Source: an uncultured Draconibacterium sp. (GTDB lineage Bacteria; Bacteroidota; Bacteroidia; Bacteroidales; Prolixibacteraceae). Taken from it: 64,000 bases of DNA. The notes under the pieces are model-generated. The model was not told the DNA's origin and did not search any database. It was given only the letters and a program-made list of their open reading frames with translations. Position 1 is the first letter of the stretch; each line of letters begins with the position of its first letter. A program made the translations under genes and the position numbers. Positions 27,025-35,897 of the stretch are shown piece after piece. Location of the stretch: contig NZ_CAJXYQ010000016.1 in NCBI RefSeq assembly GCF_913063105.1, positions 1 through 64,000 on the forward strand, given 5' to 3'.

Positions 27025-27648
27025 ATGAGTGAAACAAAAAAAGACAATACAGAAGAGAAAATTCTGAAAGCGGCCCAAACAGTATTCATTCAGAAAGGCA
27101 TGGATGGGGCACGCATGCAGGAAATAGCCAATGAGGCAGGGATAAACAAAGCGCTGCTGCACTACTATTTTCGATCGAAGCAGCTGTTATTCAACGCTAT
27201 TTTTAAGAAAGTTTTTGGTAAAATATTACCCAACATCATGCAAATGGTACGCTCTAACCGCCCAATTGAAGACAAACTTGGCCTATTTATCGAAAACTAC
27301 ATCGACCTCCTCAGCAAAAATCCATTTCTCCCCACATTTATTTTAAAAGAAATTAACCGCGATGCAGCCTTTCTGGCCAAGGTTATAAAAAGTAATGGCA
27401 TAAATCCTACAGAGGTTTTTAACATGTTGGAGCAAGAAATGGAGAAGGGAAACATTCGAAAAATGGACCCGCGCGAAGTACTAATTAACATACTTAGTTT
27501 AAGCATTTTCCCTATTGCCGCAAAGCCATTAATGTCGGTAATGTTTTTTGAAAACAAGCAAAAAGATTACGATGCTTTTATTGAACAACGTAAAACCAGC
27601 GTAAAAGAATTCATCTTAAATTCTATTCTGGTAAAAAAGAGTAGTTAA
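27025..27648 (+). CDS. TetR family repressor of the efflux operon
   Basis: The protein has 207 aa from the ATG at 27025; the upstream reading frame starts with TTG within operator 2 and is unlikely. Residues 7-55 form the TetR helix-turn-helix domain: I-L-K-A-A-Q-T-V-F, G-A-R-M-Q-E-I-A-N-E-A-G and K-A-L-L-H-Y-Y-F-R-S-K-Q-L. The C-terminal ligand domain is not classifiable by eye. It is the first gene of a run into TolC, HlyD and ABC components, in the same order of ideas as E. coli CecR-YbhG-YbhF-YbhS-YbhR. The two palindromes and promoter overlap point to autorepression and control of both flanking units. Confidence 0.9.
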   Translation: MSETKKDNTEEKILKAAQTVFIQKGMDGARMQEIANEAGINKALLHYYFRSKQLLFNAIFKKVFGKILPNIMQMVRSNRPIEDKLGLFIENYIDLLSKNPFLPTFILKEINRDAAFLAKVIKSNGINPTEVFNMLEQEMEKGNIRKMDPREVLINILSLSIFPIAAKPLMSVMFFENKQKDYDAFIEQRKTSVKEFILNSILVKKSS

Positions 27649-27705
27649 AACACAAAAAAAGAGGCGTAAAACTGCTGAATCGTGTAACGAAATAAACACA
27701 AGCCA

Positions 27706-28983
27706 ATGAAAAAGATTCTGTTACTTCTAATTCTTCCGGTGCAACTGGCTGTTGCCCAAACCAACATTCACCTTGATAGTTGTTATGTTTGGGCAAGGCA
27801 AAATTACCCAAACCTTAAACACACCCAATTATGGAAAGAGATTAGCGCACTTTCCATTCAAAATAAGGAAACTAATTTGTTGCCACAACTCACCTTAAAC
27901 GGACAGATCAGCTACCAGTCGGATGTTACTGAAATTTCGGTATCGATACCGGGCATGTCTATTCCAACCGCCTCAAAAGACAGGTACAGCACTTATGCCG
28001 AGCTGCAACAATCAATTTGGGACGGGGGAGTTACCAAAGCCAGCAAAACACTGGAGCAAGCCATTTTAAAAAGTAATCTATGCCAGCTAGAGCTTGAACT
28101 CTATCAGTTAAACGACCAGGTGTTGCGCGCCTTTTTTACTACACTGCTTGTAGACCAACAGAAACAAGTGATACTAGCCCAGTTAAAAGTGATTGCTAAA
28201 AAACTGGAACTCGTACAGTCAGGAATTCGCAATGGTGTTACCGAGCCAGCTGCAGCATTGGTGCTTAAAGCGGAGGAAATTAATCTAAAACAAAGTATTG
28301 TTGAGCTTCAGGCAGCCCGCAATGCAAGTTGTAAAATGCTGGCGGTTTTAATCGGCAAAACGGTGAATGAACAATCGAAATTCCTTTTTCAGCCCACATT
28401 TACTCCTGACACAAGACTTGTTCGCCCCGAGTTGCAATTGCTGGCCAACCAACGAGAACAGCTTAGTTTCCAAAGCGAACTAATACAAAAAACACGAAAT
28501 CCTAAATTCTATGGATTTGGCCAGTTAGGTTACGGAAAACCGGGTTTAAATATGCTACTCGACGAATTTAAAGGCTACTATCTCCTGGGAGTTGGTGTAT
28601 CGTGGAATGCTTTCGACTGGAAAAAAACCAGCCGTCAACAACAGGTTTTACGCCTTCAGCAAGACATGCTCCAAAGCCAGGAACAAACCTTTTTACAAAA
28701 TATGAGCATTGTTCTTATTCAACAAAAAGAGGAAATAGCCAAGCTGGAACTTTTAATTAATAACGACCGCCAACTTGTTGGTTTAAGAACGGAAATTACC
28801 AAAGCAACAGCCTCAAAACTTGAAAACAATGTAATTACTGCCACAGACTATGTTCAGGAACTGCAAACAGAAACCATTGCCAAATTACAGCTCGAACTGC
28901 ACAAAATTCAGTTAAATCAGGCCCACGAAAAATATATGCTGCTTAACGGAAAAACGCTAAAAAGCGGCAATGAAATCAATTAA
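27706..28983 (+). CDS. TolC family outer-membrane efflux protein
   Basis: The 425-aa protein has a signal peptide ending in A-V-A-Q at residues ~15-18, then two repeats of long amphipathic helices (about 25-210 and 215-415), the layout of TolC-type trimeric outer-membrane channels. Long stretches of heptad-like Q/L/E residues make up the coiled barrel (for example Q-Q-Q-V-L-R-L-Q-Q-D-M-L). It lies 57 bases after tetR and leads directly into the HlyD gene. It should form the exit duct for the ABC pump encoded downstream. Length is close to the Bacteroidota family norm. Confidence 0.9.
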   Translation: MKKILLLLILPVQLAVAQTNIHLDSCYVWARQNYPNLKHTQLWKEISALSIQNKETNLLPQLTLNGQISYQSDVTEISVSIPGMSIPTASKDRYSTYAELQQSIWDGGVTKASKTLEQAILKSNLCQLELELYQLNDQVLRAFFTTLLVDQQKQVILAQLKVIAKKLELVQSGIRNGVTEPAAALVLKAEEINLKQSIVELQAARNASCKMLAVLIGKTVNEQSKFLFQPTFTPDTRLVRPELQLLANQREQLSFQSELIQKTRNPKFYGFGQLGYGKPGLNMLLDEFKGYYLLGVGVSWNAFDWKKTSRQQQVLRLQQDMLQSQEQTFLQNMSIVLIQQKEEIAKLELLINNDRQLVGLRTEITKATASKLENNVITATDYVQELQTETIAKLQLELHKIQLNQAHEKYMLLNGKTLKSGNEIN

Positions 28984-28996
28984 ACTATTACTTGTT

Positions 28997-29878
28997 ATGA
29001 AAAAAATACTCGTCCTTACTTCAATTGCTGTTATGCTATTTTCTTGTGAACGAAACACCGAAACGGCCGATGCTTATGGCAACTTTGAGACAGAATCGGT
29101 AATTGTTTCTGCCGAAAATACCGGAAAAATTATAGCGCTAAACATTAAAAAAGGCGACATCATAAAAGCAGGATTTCCGGCTGTACTTATTGATACCACG
29201 CAACTACATTTGCAACATTTGCAGGCTAAAGCACAGCAGGCGGCTGTTATAAGCAAACGAAGTTCAATTCAATCGCAAATTGTTGTTCTTGAAGAACAAA
29301 TGAAAAACCTAAAGGTGAACGAAGCGCGCATAAAACAAATGCTTAACGATGGTGCGGCAACACAAAAGCAACTTGATGATTTACAAGGACAAATAAGTGT
29401 AATTGAAAAACAAATTGAGAATACAAAAACACAGTTTTTACTCATCAAAAAAGAGTATGCCGTGTTAGCAGCTCAAGAGCAATCGCTCATTGATCAGTTA
29501 AAACGCTGTACCGTTAAATCTCCCGTTTCAGGAACGATTTTGGAAACCTATGCCGAACGGGGTGAACTGGCAGCAACCGGCCGGGCCTTATTTAAAATTG
29601 CAGATATAAACCAACTGGAGCTAAAGGTTTATGTTAGCGGTGCGCAACTGCCGCAAATTAAACTTGGACAGAAAGTTACCGTTTATACCGACCGGAATGA
29701 AACAGAAAACCAATCGTTAACCGGCACCATATCATGGATTTCGCCTGAAGCCGAATTCACCCCAAAAATTATTCAGACCAAAGAAGAGCGGGTAAAACTG
29801 GTTTATGCAGTTAAGGTAGCTGTAAAAAACGATGGAACATTAAAAATAGGAATGCCAGGCGAAGTGCGTTGGCAATAA
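28997..29878 (+). CDS. HlyD/YbhG-like periplasmic adaptor (lipoprotein)
   Basis: The protein has 293 aa from the ATG at 28997, which follows the TolC stop by 13 bases; an earlier ATG at 28970 would overlap TolC. The N-terminus is a lipoprotein signal with M-L-F-S-C at residues 13-17. A biotinyl-lipoyl-like segment follows (G-K-I-I-A-L-N-I-K-K-G-D), then a coiled hairpin about residues 65-150, the second half of the lipoyl domain (V-K-S-P-V-S-G-T-I-L) and a beta-barrel. This is the membrane-fusion protein that joins inner and outer membrane parts of the pump. Confidence 0.9.
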   Translation: MKKILVLTSIAVMLFSCERNTETADAYGNFETESVIVSAENTGKIIALNIKKGDIIKAGFPAVLIDTTQLHLQHLQAKAQQAAVISKRSSIQSQIVVLEEQMKNLKVNEARIKQMLNDGAATQKQLDDLQGQISVIEKQIENTKTQFLLIKKEYAVLAAQEQSLIDQLKRCTVKSPVSGTILETYAERGELAATGRALFKIADINQLELKVYVSGAQLPQIKLGQKVTVYTDRNETENQSLTGTISWISPEAEFTPKIIQTKEERVKLVYAVKVAVKNDGTLKIGMPGEVRWQ

Positions 29879-29890
29879 TAGCTGTTTTTC

Positions 29891-30799
29891 ATGATCGAGA
29901 TTTCCGAAATATGCAAGTCGTATAAAACCACCAGGGCGCTGGCAGGCATAAACCTGCATATAAACAAAGGCGAACTTTTTGGTTTAATTGGCCCCGACGG
30001 TGCCGGGAAAACAACCCTGATTCGAATTTTAATGACCCTGCTTTTACCCGACTCGGGCACGGCAACCCTTGATGGAATAAATGCGGTGGACGCCTATAAA
30101 AAAATAAGGCGGATAGTAGGTTATATGCCGGGACGATTTTCGCTGTACCAGGATTTAAGCGTTGAAGAAAATCTTAAATTCTTTGCTACCGTTTTTGGTA
30201 CCAGTGTCGAGAAAAACTACGATCTTATCCGCGACATTTACCACCAAATAGAACCTTTTAAAACACGCCGGGCAGGTAAACTTTCGGGGGGAATGAAACA
30301 AAAACTTGCCCTTTCGTGCGCATTAATCCATAAGCCTAAAATACTGGTGCTCGACGAACCAACAACCGGCGTAGATGCGGTTTCGCGAAAAGAATTCTGG
30401 GAAATGCTTAAAAACCTGCAGCAAAAAGGAATTACAATCCTGGTGTCTACACCGTACATGGATGAAGCCAATTTATGCGACCGCGTTGCTTTAATTCAAA
30501 AAGGAAATATCCTTGATGTAGATGCGCCCCAACGGATAACTGAAAAATTTCCGAGGAAAATAATACAGGTAGGAGCCAAAAATATGTACCGCTTAATAAA
30601 TGATTTACGTGCTTTTAAAGCCGCAGAAGCGGTTTATGCTTTTGGCCAACATGCGCATTTCACAGGGGTTAACGACCAGGTTGAACCCATTGAGATTGAC
30701 AGGTATTTGCATCAAAAGGGCCACACTGAAGTGCTGGTGGAAGAAATTCCGGCAGGAATTGAAGATGTTTTTATGAACCTAATGGAACAACAGAGTTAA
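29891..30799 (+). CDS. ABC transporter ATPase, first of two (YbhF N-half type)
   Basis: The 302-aa ATPase has Walker A G-P-D-G-A-G-K-T-T near residue 34, a signature L-S-G-G-M-K-Q-K and Walker B I-L-V-L-D-E-P-T-T-G-V-D. A C-terminal extension of ~80 residues follows the ATPase core. It starts 12 bases after the HlyD stop. In E. coli YbhF a single protein carries two ATPase domains; here the next gene encodes the second, so I read the pair as a split YbhF. The P-D-G-A-G form of Walker A is characteristic of such exporters. Confidence 0.9.
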   Translation: MIEISEICKSYKTTRALAGINLHINKGELFGLIGPDGAGKTTLIRILMTLLLPDSGTATLDGINAVDAYKKIRRIVGYMPGRFSLYQDLSVEENLKFFATVFGTSVEKNYDLIRDIYHQIEPFKTRRAGKLSGGMKQKLALSCALIHKPKILVLDEPTTGVDAVSRKEFWEMLKNLQQKGITILVSTPYMDEANLCDRVALIQKGNILDVDAPQRITEKFPRKIIQVGAKNMYRLINDLRAFKAAEAVYAFGQHAHFTGVNDQVEPIEIDRYLHQKGHTEVLVEEIPAGIEDVFMNLMEQQS

Positions 30800-30806
30800 A
30801 CTTGCA

Positions 30807-31532
30807 ATGAGAATGGAAAACATAATATCGGCAAAAAACTTAACCAAAAAGTTTGGCAGCTTTACAGCCAATAATGCATTAAGTTTCAATGTAAAACAAG
30901 GAGAAATTTTTGGTTTCCTCGGAGCAAATGGTGCTGGTAAAACCACTGCAATCCGAATTTTATGTGGACTTTCAGCACCAAGTTCAGGCGAAGTTACAGT
31001 TGCCGGTTTTAATATTTACAGCGAAACCGAAAAAATAAAGAAAAACATCGGCTACATGAGCCAAAAATTTTCGTTGTACGAAGACCTTACCATTTCAGAA
31101 AACATAAAACTATATGCCGGTATTTATGGAATTAAAAGAAAACAACGAATTGAAAAAGAAGCACAACTTTTAAAACGGCTTGAGCTGGAAGCGGTTAAAA
31201 ATAAACTGATAGGAGACTTACCCTTGGGCTGGAAACAAAAGTTGGCTTTTTCGGTTGCCATATTTCACCAACCAAAAATCGTTTTTCTTGATGAGCCGAC
31301 AGGCGGAGTTGACCCGGTTACGCGACGTAAATTCTGGGATTTGATTTATGAAGCGGCCAGTAATGGAATTACCATTTTTGTAACCACACACTACATGGAC
31401 GAAGCAGAATACTGCGATCGGGTTTCCATAATGAATGCCGGAAAGATAGTGGCGCTCGACACGCCGGCCGGGCTAAAAAAACAGTACAGCGCCACCAATA
31501 TGGACGAAGTATTTTTAAAAATTGCCCGATAA
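30807..31532 (+). CDS. ABC transporter ATPase, second of two (YbhF C-half type)
   Basis: The 241-aa ATPase starts seven bases after the first ATPase gene. Walker A is G-A-N-G-A-G-K-T-T and Walker B I-V-F-L-D-E-P-T-G-G-V-D. The signature is changed from L-S-G-G-x-Q to L-P-L-G-W-K-Q, a variant that occurs in the second domain of YbhF-type proteins. It probably pairs with the first ATPase as a heterodimer, giving one canonical and one altered site. A second Met at residue 3 is an equally possible start. Confidence 0.9.
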   Translation: MRMENIISAKNLTKKFGSFTANNALSFNVKQGEIFGFLGANGAGKTTAIRILCGLSAPSSGEVTVAGFNIYSETEKIKKNIGYMSQKFSLYEDLTISENIKLYAGIYGIKRKQRIEKEAQLLKRLELEAVKNKLIGDLPLGWKQKLAFSVAIFHQPKIVFLDEPTGGVDPVTRRKFWDLIYEAASNGITIFVTTHYMDEAEYCDRVSIMNAGKIVALDTPAGLKKQYSATNMDEVFLKIAR

Positions 31533-31575
31533 ATCCGCAGAAAAAAACGCTTGCAGCCTTAAATAAGCAAATAAA

Positions 31576-32682
31576 ATGAAACAACTGAAATCATTTATAC
31601 AAAAAGAATTTTACCACATTTTTCGCGATCCGCGAACCATGCTCATTTTGTTTGGCATTCCGGTGGCACAGTTGCTAATTTTTGGTACGGTTATTAAAAG
31701 CGAGATAAAAGATGTTCACATTGCCATTTACGACCAGTCGAAAGATGTAACTACGCAGGAAATTACCAACAAACTGCTTTCGTCGGGCTATTTTGTTTTA
31801 GACAAAAACCTCGACAACCTTAACGAAATTGATGCCATATTCAAAAAAGGAAAAGTAAGGCAAGTTATCGTTTTCGAGAATAATTTTGGTAACAACCTGG
31901 GCAAAGAAGGCAGGGCTGCAATGCAGTTAATTGCCGACGCATCAGACCCTAACACGGCAAAACTGGCCATTTCGTATACCCGGGCAATTGTTAACGACTA
32001 TATTGCCAAAAGCTTCGGTGAAACAAAAAAGCCCATGCAAATAACACCCGAGGTGCGCATGTATTTTAACGAAGAAATGAAAAGTGCTTATATGTTTGTT
32101 CCGGGAGTAATGGCACTTATTCTGATGCTGATTTCTGCCATGATGACTTCCATTTCGATTACCCGCGAAAAAGAGCTGGGTACCATGGAAATTTTATTGG
32201 TTTCGCCTTTAAAACCAAGTCAGATTATTATTGGCAAAGTACTCCCCTACCTGTTGTTGTCGATTGTAAATGCTTTTATAATTGTACTAATTGGCCATTT
32301 TGTTTTTAAGGTGCCGGTTAACGGTAGTTTTTTATTATTGATGCTTGAAACAATACTGTTTATTTTAATGGCGCTTTGTCTTGGCATCCTCATTTCTACC
32401 GCCGCAAAAAACCAAATGACCGCCATGTTTATTTCAATGATTGGATTGATGCTGCCAACCATCTTGCTTTCGGGCTTCATTTTCCCCATTGAAAATATGC
32501 CCGTAGTTTTGCAATACTTAAGCCACATTATGCCGGCACGGTATTTCATCTCAATAGTAAGAACCATTATGCTAAAAGGGACAGGAATACTCTTTATTTG
32601 GAAAGAAACGGCAGTTCTACTGGGAATGACCCTCTTTTTTATAGCCGTAAGTGTAAAGAAATTTAAAATAAGATTGGAGTAA
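31576..32682 (+). CDS. ABC-2 type permease (YbhS-like)
   Basis: The 368-aa permease has an N-terminal helix, a ~130-residue periplasmic domain and five C-terminal helices, the ABC2_membrane_3 pattern. The conserved element I-T-R-E-K-E-L-G-T-M-E-I-L-L-V-S-P is present near residue 195, marking the cytoplasmic coupling loop. The N-terminus F-I-Q-K-E-F-Y-H-I-F-R-D-P-R-T is also typical. It pairs with the next gene product as the membrane heterodimer of the pump. The transported compound is unknown; YbhFSR-type pumps have been linked to drug and cation export. Confidence 0.91.
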   Translation: MKQLKSFIQKEFYHIFRDPRTMLILFGIPVAQLLIFGTVIKSEIKDVHIAIYDQSKDVTTQEITNKLLSSGYFVLDKNLDNLNEIDAIFKKGKVRQVIVFENNFGNNLGKEGRAAMQLIADASDPNTAKLAISYTRAIVNDYIAKSFGETKKPMQITPEVRMYFNEEMKSAYMFVPGVMALILMLISAMMTSISITREKELGTMEILLVSPLKPSQIIIGKVLPYLLLSIVNAFIIVLIGHFVFKVPVNGSFLLLMLETILFILMALCLGILISTAAKNQMTAMFISMIGLMLPTILLSGFIFPIENMPVVLQYLSHIMPARYFISIVRTIMLKGTGILFIWKETAVLLGMTLFFIAVSVKKFKIRLE

Positions 32683-32735
32683 AAATAGTCCAGTTTTAAT
32701 GGAATGGGAATAAAAGAACAAGCGTAATTTTCTAA

Positions 32736-33854
32736 ATGAAAACCATAAGCTACATACTACAAAAGGAGTTTCGGCAAATCTTTCGGAACCGCACCATGCT
32801 GCCAATGATTTTTATGGTGCCCATTATTCAGATGTTGATTTTGGTATTTGCTGCCACTTACGACATGAAAAAAATAGATATGGTGATAGTTGACCACGAC
32901 CTGTCGGAAAATTCAAAAGAACTGATTGCCAAATTCAACGGAATTCCATTTTTTAATATGCTTCAGCTGGAACAGTCGGAAAAACTTGCCGAACAAAAAT
33001 TACTGACGGGGGAAGCAGATGTAGTTCTTGTTTTTCCGATGGATTTTGAGCGAAAGCTTATTCGCCACAACCACACAAACATTCAGCTCCTGGTTAATGC
33101 CATTGAGAGTAACTCAGCTCAACTCATATACACTTACGCTGCCAATATTGTGGCCGATTACAATCAACAGATCATCTCGGAATGGAAAGCAATTCCGGAG
33201 TTTGAAGTACCTGCACAAATTAACATTGCTGAAAACTATTGGTACAATACAGAGCTGGATTACAAGTGGTTTATGGCTCCGGGTATTTTGGCCATTCTGG
33301 TAACCCTGATTGGCATGTTTATGTCGGGAATGAACCTGGTGCGCGAAAAAGAAATTGGCACCATAGAACAACTTAATGTAACGCCACTAAAAAAATACCA
33401 GTTTATTATCGGCAAACTAGTACCGTTTTGGATAATTGGCTTATTCGATCTGGCTTTTGGGTTGGCAATTGCCTGGCTGGTTTTCGATCTTCCGATTGTG
33501 GGCAGCCTGTTTACCCTGTTTTTTATGGCCGGAATTTACCTTATTGGTATACTTGGTTTAGGCTTGTTTATTTCAACCCTTGCCGATACCCAGCAACAGG
33601 TAATGTTTGTGAGTTTCTTCTTTTTAATGATGTTTATTTTGATGGGAGGTATTTTTACGCCGGTTGAAAGTATGCCTGACTGGGCACAAACTATCGACCA
33701 TCTTAACCCACTGTACTATTTTATGCGAATAATGCGTATGGTTGTTTTAAAAGGATCAGGCTTCACCGAGTTACTTCGCGAACTTATTTCTTTAACCTTT
33801 TTGGGAATTACCTTTTTAAGCCTGGCCATTTGGCGCTACCGAAAAACGGCCTGA
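32736..33854 (+). CDS. ABC-2 type permease (YbhR-like)
   Basis: The 372-aa permease is a paralogue of its neighbour: F-R-Q-I-F-R-N-R-T-M-L-P at the N-terminus, a periplasmic domain, and the coupling loop L-V-R-E-K-E-I-G-T-I-E-Q-L-N-V-T-P. It ends with five hydrophobic helices and closes the operon. No terminator hairpin is apparent in the 120 bases downstream. With the other permease it would form the transmembrane core. Confidence 0.91.
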   Translation: MKTISYILQKEFRQIFRNRTMLPMIFMVPIIQMLILVFAATYDMKKIDMVIVDHDLSENSKELIAKFNGIPFFNMLQLEQSEKLAEQKLLTGEADVVLVFPMDFERKLIRHNHTNIQLLVNAIESNSAQLIYTYAANIVADYNQQIISEWKAIPEFEVPAQINIAENYWYNTELDYKWFMAPGILAILVTLIGMFMSGMNLVREKEIGTIEQLNVTPLKKYQFIIGKLVPFWIIGLFDLAFGLAIAWLVFDLPIVGSLFTLFFMAGIYLIGILGLGLFISTLADTQQQVMFVSFFFLMMFILMGGIFTPVESMPDWAQTIDHLNPLYYFMRIMRMVVLKGSGFTELLRELISLTFLGITFLSLAIWRYRKTA

Positions 33855-33975
33855 CAGTAAAATCTGTTTACATTGCACGAATCAAATTTTCCATTCTTCA
33901 GGATAAAAACAATAGTTAACTTTTTAAAATTGATCACGTTAATTTAATTACATTCAACCATGTTTAAATGAAATA

Positions 33976-34944
33976 ATGATGAATGAGCATTTTGTTTTGG
34001 AAATACAAGAACAAGAATATTTTGAAGAAGGAATATTCAGGGTTTTAGATAAGCTACACCTTGATGCTGCGAAGTTTATTACGGCCAAAACACAGCAGCA
34101 CCACAATATTCACGAGTTACGAACTAACATAAAAAAAATACGCGGAATTCTGCGTTTACTGCGACACGAAATTGGCGAAGACAGTTATCAGCTTATGAAT
34201 TCACACTATAAAAACCTGGCGGCAGAAGTGGCCGTTTTACGAGACGATACTTCGCAAATAGAATTACTGCAGGAAATTAAAAACCGAATAAAAGACACAG
34301 CCGTTAAAAAGGATTTGGGGATAATTATAGCCCAACACGATGATACCAGAAAACAGGCATTCTATTTGTTTAATCAGTCTGGCAATGCCGAAAATCTTAA
34401 GCAAATGATTCTTGGTTTGCAACAAATGATGCATGAACTATCCTTATCAGGAAACCCGGAATTATTCATACTAAAAAGCTTAAAACATATTTACCGGCAA
34501 GCGCGCAGTGCTTTTGAAATTACCGGACTTTTAAACGATGAAGAACTATACCACTACTGGCGCAAACAGGTTAAATATTTAATGTATCACTTAATGCTTT
34601 TAAATAAAGCCTGGCCCAATTCCATCCGAGTATTTATAAATGATTTAGGCCGGCTCGCGAGTAAATTGGGTGAATTGCACGACTTAAATTTATTCCATAC
34701 CGGCATCAAAGAAAAAAGGATATATTGCTCGGCCAAAACACAACAAAGTTATTTATTACGTTTTGTTTACAAGCGTCGCTGGCAGTTAAAGAAACACATC
34801 CATAGCCTTGGCGAACAATGCTTTACCGAAAGCAGCGATGCTTTTGCCATGCGCATTTTTAATTCCTGGGAAAATTCGGTAATGAGTAAAAAAACTATTA
34901 AAAACAGAAAAAACGCAGACGGTTCCTGCAATTGCACATACTAA
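33976..34944 (+). CDS. CHAD domain protein
   Basis: The 322-aa protein is helical with many conserved His, Arg and Lys, the pattern of CHAD domains, which bind inorganic polyphosphate. The typical opening H-N-I-H-E-L-R-T-N-I-K-K-I-R is near residue 42, and the second half has H-Y-W-R-K-Q-V-K-Y and L-G-E-L-H-D-L-N near 190-240. No CYTH or polyphosphate kinase domain is fused or adjacent. The gene is alone; the start ATG-ATG leaves two adjacent choices at 33976 and 33979. Confidence 0.87.
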   Translation: MMNEHFVLEIQEQEYFEEGIFRVLDKLHLDAAKFITAKTQQHHNIHELRTNIKKIRGILRLLRHEIGEDSYQLMNSHYKNLAAEVAVLRDDTSQIELLQEIKNRIKDTAVKKDLGIIIAQHDDTRKQAFYLFNQSGNAENLKQMILGLQQMMHELSLSGNPELFILKSLKHIYRQARSAFEITGLLNDEELYHYWRKQVKYLMYHLMLLNKAWPNSIRVFINDLGRLASKLGELHDLNLFHTGIKEKRIYCSAKTQQSYLLRFVYKRRWQLKKHIHSLGEQCFTESSDAFAMRIFNSWENSVMSKKTIKNRKNADGSCNCTY

Positions 34945-34957
34945 TAACAATTCTTTA

Positions 34958-35509
34958 CTATGCTGTATTTTCAGCACTCATTTCCAAAAGTTTTAAAACC
35001 GTTTTTAAATTACGTGTGGTAGCCCGCGTTTTAAATACCTTTTCAATATAATTGTTCGTAAGTTTTGTTTTCCCGTAGCCGTTCGGGCAATAGATATAAA
35101 TCGCCTTTTCGCTTAAAAAGTACCGCTCACCATTTTGCATTTGCAAGCTCAGTTTCGTCTCCTGCTGACTTTTAAAACCAGCATCTAAAAAAGTGATATG
35201 AAGGTATGAGTTATCCAGAGTTTCATTTGAAAGAAAAGGATTATCCTGCACCGTTTTCTGAAAATCGTCAAGAGCAAAAACCATTACAGGCACACAAAAT
35301 CCAAAATCTTTCTCAATTTGCTTTTCAATTAAAACTTCCAGTTCACCAGGGTTGTCATTTTCTGAAAAGAATAAAACATTACCACTTTGAATGTATGTTT
35401 TTACGCTTTTAAAACCGGCCGCTCCAAACATAGCCCGAAGTTGTGCCATTTTTATACTATTTTTTCCGCTTACATTTATGCCACGCAACAAGGCTATATA
35501 TTTTTTCAT
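34958..35509 (-). CDS. DUF1697 protein
   Basis: The 183-aa protein begins at the ATG at 35509, giving M-K-K-Y-I-A-L-L-R-G-I-N-V-S-G, the DUF1697 signature. Further family blocks are V-K-T-Y-I-Q-S-G-N-V-L-F near residue 39 and the C-terminal A-T-T-R-N-L-K-T-V-L-K-L. The function is unknown. It lies on the minus strand, 118 bases downstream of a minus-strand hairpin with a T-run, and could be regulated by it. Confidence 0.9.
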   Translation of the reverse strand: MKKYIALLRGINVSGKNSIKMAQLRAMFGAAGFKSVKTYIQSGNVLFFSENDNPGELEVLIEKQIEKDFGFCVPVMVFALDDFQKTVQDNPFLSNETLDNSYLHITFLDAGFKSQQETKLSLQMQNGERYFLSEKAIYIYCPNGYGKTKLTNNYIEKVFKTRATTRNLKTVLKLLEMSAENTA

Positions 35510-35619
35510 CGGCCAAAACATTGGGTTGATAGAAGAAACAACAGCTTAATTAAAACAAGGTTTTATAAAAGTTTAATAGTGGGAATTATACGAACAGCAA
35601 AACGACAAAAGTCAACCAC
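35510..35619. other. Leader of DUF1697, no gene seen
   Basis: The space between DUF1697 and the minus-strand hairpin element contains no coding signal, repeat or good promoter match on either strand. On the minus strand it would be the leader of DUF1697 if transcription began upstream of the hairpin. Confidence 0.4.
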
Positions 35620-35712
35620 AAAAAAAACCGCCCCTGAGCTATTTAAACCCCAAAGGCGGTGCACTGTCCCTTCCTCACTATTTTTTTGATATTGATTTAG
35701 CCACGCTAAATC
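35620..35712 (-). ncRNA. Candidate structured RNA or attenuator on the minus strand
   Basis: Read on the minus strand, a perfect 8-bp hairpin (GATTTAGC-GTG-GCTAAATC, 35712-35694) is followed by a 33-base purine-rich linker and a 10-bp hairpin with G-U pairs (ACCGCCTTTG/CAGGGGCGGT, 35660-35627) ending in seven T residues. The second hairpin is a good intrinsic terminator. The AbgT gene already has its own terminator at 35.81 kb, so this one must end something else: a small RNA, or a leader in front of DUF1697. No known RNA family was recognised. Confidence 0.35.
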
Positions 35713-35808
35713 CCACTTAAATTTTTTAATTATTATGAGTTTTTTTAATGGATGGAGTCATTGTTTTAACGCTAGTAGTTTTTAGTTTTTTTCGGTTTAT
35801 AACAGGGT

Positions 35809-35843
35809 AAAAAAGCAAGCTGTTTTATCATTTTTGCTTGCTT
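35809..35843 (-). terminator. Terminator of the AbgT gene
   Basis: On the minus strand AAGCAAGC and GCTTGCTT form an 8-bp stem with a 15-base loop, followed by TTTT. It is 54 bases after the AbgT stop codon. Confidence 0.72.
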
Positions 35844-35897
35844 TATCTAAATTAATACATTTTTTGTTAAAAGTCAAGTGGCTATAAAATAAAACTT

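Noticed and set aside
35387..35689. 100-codon plus-strand frame overlapping the DUF1697 start and the hairpin element
   Set aside because: It crosses a terminator hairpin and the antisense of a conserved gene, with no family similarity.
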